NCBI GenBank assembly: GCA_028456385.1
Contig: JALNQF010000001.1
Span: forward strand, 248,001-312,000
Length of the DNA: 64,000 bases
DNA from: Ophiosphaerella korrae
Lineage: Eukaryota; Ascomycota; Dothideomycetes; Pleosporales; Phaeosphaeriaceae
Direction of reading: 5' to 3'
Part shown: positions 51,453 through 60,970 of the stretch, one piece after another
Layout: the number at the start of each line of letters is the position of its first letter
How positions within the stretch are numbered: position 1 is the first letter of the stretch
Position numbers and translations under genes: made by a program
The notes under the pieces: generated by a model
Database searches by the model: none
The model's input: only the letters and a program-made list of their open reading frames with translations
What the model was told of the DNA's origin: nothing

Positions 51453-54400
51453 TCACAAAACTCGACCCGCAGTAGAAGCCGTGCTCCTGTCTTTCGTCTC
51501 CACTTTCCTTAGTCCCTTACCCGCTGCAATCTCGCCCAACAGTGCTCCGCGATTAGGAAGTCCAGCTACCGCCTTCATGTTAGGCATTGGTGGCGGCGGC
51601 GGCGCCGCACCGCCAGGTGGTGGTGGTGGACCTGGGGGGGGAGGAGGCGCAGCGCTTGATGGCATGGGCAGGGGTGGGACGCCAGCAGGAGGCGATGTAA
51701 TAGCAGGGCTCTCGGCACGAGGGCTCTTATTATCCATCGAGGATAATGGGCGAGGTGGCGCCATGGTTCCGAATAGAATGGAGGCAAGCTGTTTGGCACC
51801 TCCTTGGGTGGGCCCTTCGTCGTCATCAGAAGAGGAATCATCAGAGTCAACGACAGACCAGTCATCATCATCTTGTCGGCCAAGTCTGCGCCCTGAAGGC
51901 GCCGTGGGCTCGTTGAATGTTGGAGTCGCAGCCTTATTGGCATTCTCTTGGGTCAGGCGATGAAACGGGTTGGTGGAGACCTCACTCGTGTTACTTGGTG
52001 GAGGTGGGGGGGTCGCGTTGTTCTCCTGGTTGCTCAAGGCCATCTTCTTCAAGAATGGGTTCTTGGTCTCGGTGTCGCCATGCGGGCTTGTCAATGATGA
52101 CGCTGGTGGGCTGGCGACAGAGGAGGGTGGAGTGTTTTGGTGGATTGGCATTGGTGGTGCTGGTGGGGGCGCTGTGTCTCGAGGCAGCTCCTGGCTAGCG
52201 GTAGGTGTAGTGTCTTGCGGGGTGATACTTTGCGGGCCTTCATCATCAGAGGAGTCGTCATCCTCTAATGCTTCAAGCTGTAGCTGCAGTTGTCGCTCAC
52301 GCTCACGAGCAGCTTCGATCTCAGCACGCTGAGCAGCGAGTCGGCTTTCTTGCTCCTTTGCTTCTTTCCGAGCAGCCTCCCTTCGCTTCTTCTCCTCCGC
52401 CTTCTTCAGTTTTCCTTGTTGCACTTGTTCTTGAAGGGCTTGGAGTCGAGCGTCCTGAGCCTTCTTTTCCTTCGCTAGCTCATTCTCCTGTCGTCGTTCT
52501 TCCTCCCTAAGACAATCGTTAGTGACGCTCAGACAAAATATTTAACAAGACATACTCCATGCGCTTTCTGTCCGCTTCTTGTGCTTCCTGTTGTTCACGC
52601 AACACCTTCTCTGCTAGCTCATGCTCCGCCCTCTTTGCTTCCGCCTCGGCTTGTTTGACATCGTGTTGTGCAATGTCTGACTTGTTCTTCCGTGACGCGG
52701 GTGGAGGAGGTGCGGGTTTCTTGCCACTGCCCTTCTGTGCGGCAGGCGGTGCAATTGACTCATCATTAAGCCTTCTTTGGCGCTCCTCTTCACGGCGAGC
52801 ATCTTCCTCCTCGGCCTGGCGAAGCTTCTCGTCACGGTCTCTCTTTTCACGCTCCGCGCGCTGCTGTGCCGTCTCGCCGGCTTTGATGGGAGCCTTAATC
52901 CCCAGCGCAGCCAGTCGTTCAGCCATTCGCTGCTCAGCTTGCTGCTTGATGAAAGCGGCACGCTCTTCCGGTGTCTTGTAAGCAGAATAAGTTGAAGGTG
53001 TCGTGGATGGACGAGGTGGAGGTTCAGCGCTAGTTGATAGGCTTTCATATCTAGAGGCTGCTGGTCGCTTCTCTTCGGATTGAGAAGTTGATCGGTATGC
53101 ACCGCGAGGCGTACTGCGATTTGTTAGTGACGAGTATCAATTCTAGTGGCTTGTAAAGTATACTTACTCCTCTTTGCGAATACGAGAGGCCCGGCTGCTG
53201 TGCTGAATATCGAAGATAAAATCCTTCACCTCATCCTCAACACCCAAAGCTTCCTCCCATCTGCGCCGCTCGTGCTCACTAGCATTGTCGTGTCCACCCT
53301 CCTTTAGACTTGACTCAAGGCCTTTGGTATACTCCTTTACACTATCCTCCACATCGCGAATCATGCGTTCGTTGTTTTCTCTTTCAGATCGAATACGTGA
53401 AGTCTCTTTCTCAAGGCGCTCCGTTGCAGCGCCACTGTCATCAGCTGCGGGTGTTGGTCTCCCTGTCAAAGCGGCAGAGCGTGCTTGCATCATGGCCCTA
53501 GCACGGGCCTTCAAACGATCAGACTCAGTCACAGTGCCACCAGGGCCAGTGCCAACGATTGTGGAGGCAGATCCAGGATGCGCTTTAGCATCCTTTAGTC
53601 TAAAAAGCTCTAGCTGTGCATCCGCAATCTCACGCTCTGTGCGACGGACATTGGAGGCAAGCTCAGGCAAGCGATCAGTCAAATTTTGAAGCTGCCGTTT
53701 GAGCGCGCGGCGTTCTGCATCTGAGTCGGTAGACCGTAGCGATGCCTTTGGGTGGGCATCGATATCTTCTTGTATCCTGCGAATACGACGGTACAGGTCG
53801 TCAGCTTCTCGTCGGTCTCGGCAATCAAGCGCATCATCTTCGTCTGCGGCATTCTCGTCGCGAATGTCCATAGCATCCAAGAGAATCTGCTTCTCCTTCA
53901 CACTCTTCCGTAGTTGCTCTATAGACATTTCGTCTGAGCGCTCAGATGAAGGGGATGCTGGCTGCGCCGGAGAAGGCGAGCGTCCGCCAGCTCCAAGACG
54001 ATGTCTGGCGCTAGACTTATATCCAATGTTGTCATCGTTGTTGCGAAAGACAGTGGCATCTTTGCGACCTCCAGCCGCGGGGCTTCCAGCCCGGAAAGAG
54101 TGCGATTTGAGATAGCTAACACCAGTGCGTTGCGGCTGGAGAAATGCACCTGAGTTCTTCCTATCCTCCGCATCCCCACGCAGGAGGTTCTTCATAGCGC
54201 CAATTGAGTCATTGATATTGCGCGTCGATGGCGGGACCAGCTCGGGTGGCAGTCTCGCGGGGATAGGATATCCGTTCAATTTACGATAGATCAAATGCAT
54301 GGCAACAGCAAATTCATCCAGGTTAAGGCGGCCACGATTAGCAGAGTCGGCCAATGTCCATACACGTTCAAGATCAGGTTTGGGAAGACCACTTTGCCCA

Positions 54401-55781
54401 AAAATCTCCAAAGCTTGATCTCCACTGATGTAGCCCTTGTTCATACCATCCCATGCCCCGAATGTATCGTCATAGAGCTTTTTCTCCCCCTTGGTGATAG
54501 CCCATGGGATAGTCGCATTTCCAGTCAAACCAGCGGTCGTATGATTACCCCCTTCACGTCCAGTCTGTGGCATCATTCGTGCCGCCAACGCCTCGATGTT
54601 AGGAAGGCCACTAGCCGGGTTGTTCACCAAGCCCCATTGCCCAGGCATGCCCGTGGGCTGAGCATTGAGAGGCGCCATGCCAGTTTGGGTAGGGGCCAGG
54701 TTTGAGCCATAGCCGGTAGGCATAGGTGGCATTGGTGGCCGAGGGCCATTGTAGCCTCCTGGAGCCTGTCCAAATCCTGTGGGCTGCGGTTGCATACCCA
54801 TAGGCTGCATACCCATCGGGGATTGGCCAAAACCGGTCGGCTGCGTCGCCAGAGTATTCAGCAGTTGGCTGTTCGACTGTTGCGGTTGTGGTTGTTGGAT
54901 TGTGGGCCCTTCGTTAAACTTGGGCGCATTGCTAGCCGGATTTGCATCTTCTGCAATACTAAAGGAGATGATATCGACCATGCTGGAGACCTCGTTCTTC
55001 ACGCGGTCAGGCAAGGTGTTTGGGAGATCCTTGCCGGTCAACCTGAGATTGCACAGGTACATGGCAAGGGCAAACTCGGGAAAAAGGAGCTGGCCCGACT
55101 TGGTCGTATCGGAGAGAGTCCTGGTCTTGTCAGTCGAGTGCATTCCAGCGTTGAGGATTAGCTTTACCAGATGTGAGACAAAGCATCCCCAGTCAGCTTG
55201 GAGCGCATCAGAAGGTCCCGCGCCTGATCTCCTGACAAGGCCTGCGCATTGCCCACGGCCGACTTGAACAGCTGCTCAAACTTGGCCTGGTCTTGCGCCG
55301 TGATGAACGACAGCCGTATATTAGGAATTTTGTTAACTTTGGCGGGCACAGGTGGCGGGACTGAGGAGGCCGAGGAGGATGCTCTGAATGAATCAGCCAT
55401 CTGCGACGAAGTCATGCCCGTGGGCTGCGGTCGTTGGGCTTGAGCTGGCGGCTGCTGTTGCTGCTGCTGGGGAGCCCCCGTCTGAAATTGCTGCTGCTGG
55501 GGGGCTTGCTGTTGCTGGAATTGGTTCTGCTGCCCTGGATAGCCAGTGTACTGCGGCTGCTGAGCTTGTTGCTGCTGTTGCCCAAAACCCTGCGGCTGGC
55601 CCGGAAAACCAGTATACTGTGGTTGCATTGGGCCTCCCCCAAACCCTGTCGGTTGAGGCCCCAATCCGCCCTGGAAGCCCCCAGGCTGGCCATATGATTG
55701 TTGTTGTTGCTGTCCATATGGGGGCTGCCCAGGCCGGGCGCTGTTGCCGCCCCCTAAGTATGAGTTGGACCCGGAGAACAT
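51453..55781 (-). CDS. PAN1: Pan1, endocytic actin-patch EH-domain scaffold
   Basis: Four exons (55781-55168, 55120-53168, 53113-52556, 52506-51453) encode 1392 aa. It begins [12 protein letters not shown], with a Gln/Pro/Gly N-terminus. EH domain 1 is near 160-255 ([15 protein letters not shown], then [21 protein letters not shown] after the first splice). EH domain 2 is near 405-490 ([21 protein letters not shown], then [21 protein letters not shown]). A long coiled-coil middle follows, then Pro-rich runs and a WH2-like actin motif ([17 protein letters not shown]). Four strict LxxQxTG sites for Ark1/Prk1-type kinases are visible (LGPQPTG, LATQPTG, LNAQPTG, LQPQRTG). Pan1 activates Arp2/3 at endocytic sites with End3 and Sla1. 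Confidence 0.96.
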
Positions 55782-56021
55782 AGAGAGCAAGCTGTCGCAG
55801 ATCGAATCGAGAGTCTACCGACGCGCATACGAAAGGTGGAAATATACGAGGCACACAAGAAGGGTGGTAAGCGGAGGTGGAAGGTTAATTGCTCGGGAGC
55901 GTTGCTGTGGAATCTGTGATTGGCGCTAGGCTGGAGCTTAGTCGTCATCCAGCGTTTGGGAAGTCGAGCTCGAACACTCAGCCCCCTACGACACGATACA
56001 AGCCGCGCTGCACCACCAAAT

Positions 56022-56313
56022 ATGTCCAAAGAGCAAAACGAGCAAATAGCCGGGTCGCACCCAGATGCTGAGTTCGCAAAGGTACACCCAAATACTCACG
56101 CTTAGACTCAAGTATTGACCATCACGGGAGACTTTCCAGGAGCTTCAACGCGGCGAGCAGACTGCAGCCGCTCTGGAGGGGCACCTTGACTCTCTCGAGA
56201 AGAAGATTGAGGATCTTCTTGCGCAGGCAGAGAAGGCTGATCAAGAACTCAAGGCCCACACAAAGGAAGCCAGCGACAAGTCTGCAGAGACTGAACGAAA
56301 GAGCTTTCCGTGA
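56022..56313 (+). CDS. Very small coiled-coil protein
   Basis: Two exons (56022-56081 and 56140-56313, 58-nt intron) encode only 77 aa: MSKEQNEQIAGSHPDAEFAK, then ELQRGEQTAAALEGHLDSLE and a Lys/Glu/Ala heptad helix to the end. No membrane segment, signal or cysteine. The first 20 residues are acidic and flexible; the rest is one coiled coil, so an oligomer or a helper subunit is likely. I do not recognise the family. It diverges from Pan1 with 240 bp between start codons, so the two may share a promoter. It converges on MRI1. The clean GT-AG intron and phase closure argue that the gene is real. Confidence 0.75.
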
Positions 56314-56550
56314 TATGTCATAACTTGTTGGTCTATGCCAGGAGCGCTTCCTTGAAATATCCCATGGGCTTTTGCACGGGGAAGTATATGGATGGGTCCC
56401 TAACGCAGGTTCTTGAGCATAACGAATGTTACGATTACACGGTTAGACAGATAGAGATGGGCAAGTTCAATCTTAACTTCTATACCCCTGGCCAAGGCGC
56501 AATCAAGTCCACACTCGTGGTATCAAATTTCCAAGTCTATCATATACTCT

Positions 56551-57775
56551 CTAACGCCCCCCAACGGTTGATGGCTTGACTCCTGAACCGTCCTTTTGGA
56601 ATACCGAATCCAGGTGGAACACGCCTTGATCATCTTTCTCGACCACGCCCACTTCAGTAATTATACCGTCAATTAATTCGGCAGGAGTGACATCGAAAGC
56701 CGGATTCCACACGCCAATACCATTCGCGGCGATGCTAATCGTCTCGACAACACCCAAATCCAAGGTCACGCCGTCATGTCTTGGACCCTTGACTAGTGTC
56801 ACTTCTTTACCTAGGCGTTCCTCGATGACAATATCTGCGCCAGATTTGGTGCCGAGATCAATAGTAGTCCGCGGTGCGGCAACCAGGAATTTGATGCCAT
56901 GATGTTTTGCTAGTATGGCTAGCGAGTAGGTTCCAATCTTGTTGGCAGTGTCTCCGTTCGCGGCTACACGGTCTGCGCCGACCACAATACCAGCAATGTT
57001 CTCGCTTTCACCCCTCACCCGCAGCAGTGCTGCTGCCATGGAATCTGTGATTAAGGTGGCCGGTATTTGGTCGTGGACAAGTTCGAATGCTGTCAATCTA
57101 GAACCTTGGTTGTATGGTCGAGTTTCGGAGCAAAATGCGTGCTTCAGCTTTCCATTCGCATGTAGCGAGCGTATAACACCAAGGGCTGTGCCATATCCTG
57201 CAGTTGCAAGAGATCTAAGACATCAGCAGACGATTTCAGTCAATATGACGAGTAACCTACCCGGTATTGCAATGCGTCAGCATGCTTATTGGTCCCTTCT
57301 TACCCGCTTCAGAATTGTTCACTATCCATTCGGCCCCATGTCTGCCAATGTTCTCATTGTCGCTCACGTCGTCGATCAACATCTGTTCTGCAGCCTGAAT
57401 ATATGCATCCCTCACTGAATTACCATCGGCACCACCTTTTGCTGCAGCTTGCTCAGCGGTTCTTCGCAACTTCCTTGCTGCATCAGCTAGATTGACTGCG
57501 GTTGGTCTGCTGGTGACGAGGTAGTCGAGCTTCTCCGTGATGAAGACATGCACCTCTTCTGCAACAGATGACAGTTTTATGACAGTCAACTCAACTGCCA
57601 GAGCCAGAGCTGCGACGATTGCGATTGCTGGCGCACCACGCGTCCGCATCTCCTTGATTGCATGCCACGCATCAGTGCTAGAATAAATGTGGTCATACTC
57701 TTCTGTATGTGGTAATTTCAGTTGGTCAAGAATCTGAAGCTGCCCTCTCGAATACTTGATTGCTTGGAGCACCAT
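56551..57775 (-). CDS. MRI1: Methylthioribose-1-phosphate isomerase
   Basis: Two exons (57775-57261 and 57214-56551, 46-nt intron) encode 392 aa. The enzyme converts 5-methylthioribose-1-phosphate to the ribulose form in the methionine salvage pathway. The N-terminus [20 protein letters not shown] and [21 protein letters not shown] are typical. The catalytic Cys is in LTHCNTG, right at the splice, and the catalytic Asp is in [19 protein letters not shown]. The PRTTIDL loop and the closing segment with [15 protein letters not shown] are intact. It resembles eIF2B-type folds, but these motifs separate it from eIF2B alpha/beta/delta. It acts in the cytosol and nucleus. Confidence 0.96.
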
Positions 57776-58878
57776 GTTGCCAGTAATTTGTGACTAAATA
57801 TAGGTAAATGTGATGCTGCAGAAAATTTCAAGATGATGAGGTTGGGCAATGTCGACCCAACCTCAGCCCTGCGACGCCACACCTCGCACGTGCATCACTA
57901 CACTTATTGTTCACATACGCTGTGCGGCTACGGGGCACATCCTAAAAGATTGCAACACGGTGAGACATTTTGTAGGTATTGGACGCGTACTTTCCCACCT
58001 CGGCATAATTGCGGTCATAGCTGACGGAGAAGCGTGCACGTGGACATGCTTCTAGCTTCCAGGCCCGGGCTGGTCGCAAAGTGGGAAGGTCAGTAAGCGC
58101 GCCGAGCGGCGACGGCTGAAGGGCGATTGCTCTCTCCAACTTTGGGACACAACCATGGGCACAAGAAGCCGAATCTTAGACCCCACAGGCATTTCTGGAG
58201 TACCGGCCCCGACCAATCTCTCAACCAACCAGCACTTGCTGGTTGGGTGGCGTACCTGTCAAAGGCCGCCAAGACAATCAGAAGCCGTCCACCCGCTGAG
58301 ATGCAGGGCCCAGCAAGGATGGCTACGCCAGAGTCAGTAACTGGGCCGGATGCGAGGCTTTCGCTTTACATTGATGGATGAATGGCGAGCGCCAACACGC
58401 CAAACTACTCTCTTTTAACCCCATCCTACGTTCTTTAAGGTCACCCGTACTCAGCTCACGGTTTGGCTGTTCCCGCATATCGTTTTTCGCTGCATGTCGC
58501 TCCTGGCCAATCTTTTGCCGCTTTCGGAACCACGCAGCCATTGAAGTGAATTCATTCGTGGGGACAAGACCCACCGTTAAACAAATTCCCAGCGTCTACC
58601 AGACAAGAGCCACCTACCCAGAACCTCAATTGAGGCACATGCACAAAGCAGCCAATCGATAGAACGTGCGCCTACTTTTGAGAAGCTGGAGACCGGGCCC
58701 CTATCCGTTAGAGCTGCTTTCGCCCACGGTTGATCAACCGCCACGTCGAACAACCCCGCGCAGCTGGCGCATTCCTATATATCGATGCCCCCCATGCCGC
58801 GCTTCATGTCGAGCAGTGGGCTTAGCACGGCTGTCATGACTACACAGGAAGAGCCTGTTCGACCTTCGCGCCGGGCCT
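57776..58878. promoter_or_regulatory. Divergent promoter region, MRI1 / Izh3
   Basis: 1.1 kb between divergent start codons. It contains a perfect inverted repeat (58225-58246). No gene is supported; plus frames at 58378-58662 and 58785-59006 have no domain. The stretch directly before the Izh3 ATG is GC-rich and holds several out-of-frame ATGs. Confidence 0.45.
58225..58246. repeat. Perfect 10-bp inverted repeat, 2-nt spacer
   Basis: CCAACCAGCA, then CT, then TGCTGGTTGG: two exact complementary arms. It lies about 630 bp upstream of the Izh3 ATG and 450 bp upstream of the MRI1 ATG. It could be a binding site for a dimeric regulator or a cruciform/hairpin in RNA. Confidence 0.85.
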
Positions 58879-60351
58879 ATGGAACTTTCGTTGCCCAACG
58901 ACAACGACGACACTCCTGGCATACCAGACCCTGCACCCAGGAAGCAGAAAACTTTCACGTATTGGTATGTGGTGCAATGTGTATGCCGTGCGCCCTTCGG
59001 CTCTGACTCCTACCAGTTGCGTAACTTCCTCAATGAGCTCAACTGCAGACTGGACTTGCTCGAGTCGTACGGCTCTCTCAAGTATGACGCCGGTGTTGAA
59101 TATGCGTGGACCACTCTCGTCAACGTTCGCGACTCATGCTCCAAGATCTCGGATGGTGCAATCGAAGCTGGGCGGCGGCGGGCTGCTGTCTTTGTGGAAA
59201 CACTCGAAGAACGATATATGGAGGCTTTAGAGCGCAAGGAGACGTTAGGAGAAAAAGTACTCGAAGGTATAATACTGATGGACTCTTACCTGACCGACTT
59301 CGAGAACCGCGCATACGAGCTGAAAGATGGAACTATCAGTGCCTACGCACACGACTTTTATGAAGGGGGCCGACGGAAAATGGACGAAGGCTACGAACTC
59401 GCTAAAGGGGTTGTAGACGGTGGTCTTGACAAAGCACGGCGAGCACGTGAAACGATCGAGCTCACCATTGAACACGCTGTCCAGCGCGCTCTCGCTCGCG
59501 CAAACGAACATGGTCTGATCCATTATGACGACCTGCCCGAACCGTGGCGGGTAAATCCTCACATTCTCAAAGGCTACCGCTTCCACGAAGGCAAATGGGC
59601 CTGCGTACGGTCCGTCGTCAGCGTTCATAATGAACTCATAAACATCTGGACGCACCTGATTGGCTTCCTAATGGTTCTTGCCATCGCCTTCTATTTCTAC
59701 CCAACCAGCGATAATTTCAGTGCTAGCACCAAAGCCGACATCTTCATCGCAGCCGTCTTCTTCTTCGCGGCATGCAAATGCCTTGCCTGCAGCACAATAT
59801 GGCATACCATGAACTCGGTCTCTAACCAAACACTTCTCGAACGCTTCGCATGCGTCGATTACACCGGAATCAGCCTCCTCGTCGCCGCAAGCATCATGAC
59901 TACCGAGTACGCTGCTTTCTACTGCGAACCCGTCTCCCGATGGATATACATGCTCATCACCGCTTTCCTCGGCATCGGTGGCGTCCTGTTACCCTGGCAC
60001 CCTACTTTCAACCGCGCTGACATGGCGTGGCTCCGCGTCTTGTTCTACGTTTCGCTCGCCCTCACGGGCTTCTTGCCTTTTGGACAGCTTGCGCATAGCC
60101 GCGGCATCGAGTGGGCACAGTACTTTTATGCGCCCCTTGGTAAGAGCTTGACTGTATACATGACTGGCGCGTTGCTGTATGCAAGCAAAGTGCCAGAGCG
60201 ATGGTGTCCCGGTCTCTTCGACTATGTAGGATGTAGCCACAATATCTGGCATCTTGCTGTTTTGGGCGGCATTATTTTTCATTACATGGCGATGCAGACC
60301 ATGTTCTCCAGTGCGCTTCAGAGAGCGGAGTCAAGCTGCTCCGTGTATTAG
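58879..60351 (+). CDS. IZH3: Izh3-like PAQR / hemolysin III-family membrane protein
   Basis: Single exon, 490 aa. The first 245 residues are soluble and partly helical (NFLNELNCRLDLLESYG; DAGVEYAWTTL), as in the long Izh3 subgroup. The seven-span PAQR domain follows, with conserved sites SVHNELINIWTHLIGF, STIWHTM and the closing HNIWHLAVLGGIIFHYM. These give the His and Ser residues of the proposed zinc site. Izh proteins are zinc- and lipid-responsive membrane proteins related to adiponectin receptors; yeast IZH genes answer to zinc and fatty-acid status. A GT...AG stretch of 52 nt inside the coding region (58963-59020) would shift the frame if spliced, so I keep it coding. Confidence 0.93.
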   Translation: MELSLPNDNDDTPGIPDPAPRKQKTFTYWYVVQCVCRAPFGSDSYQLRNFLNELNCRLDLLESYGSLKYDAGVEYAWTTLVNVRDSCSKISDGAIEAGRRRAAVFVETLEERYMEALERKETLGEKVLEGIILMDSYLTDFENRAYELKDGTISAYAHDFYEGGRRKMDEGYELAKGVVDGGLDKARRARETIELTIEHAVQRALARANEHGLIHYDDLPEPWRVNPHILKGYRFHEGKWACVRSVVSVHNELINIWTHLIGFLMVLAIAFYFYPTSDNFSASTKADIFIAAVFFFAACKCLACSTIWHTMNSVSNQTLLERFACVDYTGISLLVAASIMTTEYAAFYCEPVSRWIYMLITAFLGIGGVLLPWHPTFNRADMAWLRVLFYVSLALTGFLPFGQLAHSRGIEWAQYFYAPLGKSLTVYMTGALLYASKVPERWCPGLFDYVGCSHNIWHLAVLGGIIFHYMAMQTMFSSALQRAESSCSVY

Positions 60352-60970
60352 ATGCAAACTTGTTGTTTGGTAGATTTCTATTTAGCTGCGCGATTTGGGC
60401 ATTTGTGAGCGCGCATTACATTTTGCATTGAGGGGGTGCGTTTGTAGATATTGCTTGCAGCTGGTTGGATACGATTGTGTAAATTTTAAGCATGATGTTA
60501 TTATGAGAAGACTGGTTTTCAATACAGTAAATTGCTATAGAACTCTACGTGATGACCGGTGTCCACAAGATCAACTTGGTAGAAATACAATACATATCTC
60601 ACCACATTCCTACAATCAAGAAGGAAAATATAATCTAGATGAACGGAACAGACTAAAAACGCCACCCATTCGTAATTCGTCGCAAGGCCGTGTTCGCAGT
60701 TGTCGTCAGCAATCGGCCGTGATCTTGTCGTGAAAATGAGCAATTTGTCGCTGTGAACCCAAAAGAAATCTAGAATAGCAACAATGAAAGCGATTTAGAG
60801 ACGAAGGAAATGGCCTCTTTTGCCTACAACTGATCTAGGAGCCTCCGTGACGCCTAGATAGATGCAACGATAGATTGACAAATATCCGCTAAACGCGTGA
60901 AAAGGATAAAAACGGATAAGCATAACGAGACGGAAGAGAGGAAAGAGAGGATACCGATAATAGGATATGC
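60352..60970. other. Convergent 3' region between Izh3 and the Zn2Cys6 gene
   Basis: 619 bases that are moderately AT-rich, with only short open frames. Both flanking genes end toward it. Confidence 0.45.

Noticed and set aside
58963..59020. Apparent GT-AG intron inside the Izh3 coding region
   Set aside because: Removing it breaks the frame, while leaving it in gives the continuous conserved N-terminal region (NFLNELNCRLDLLESYG).
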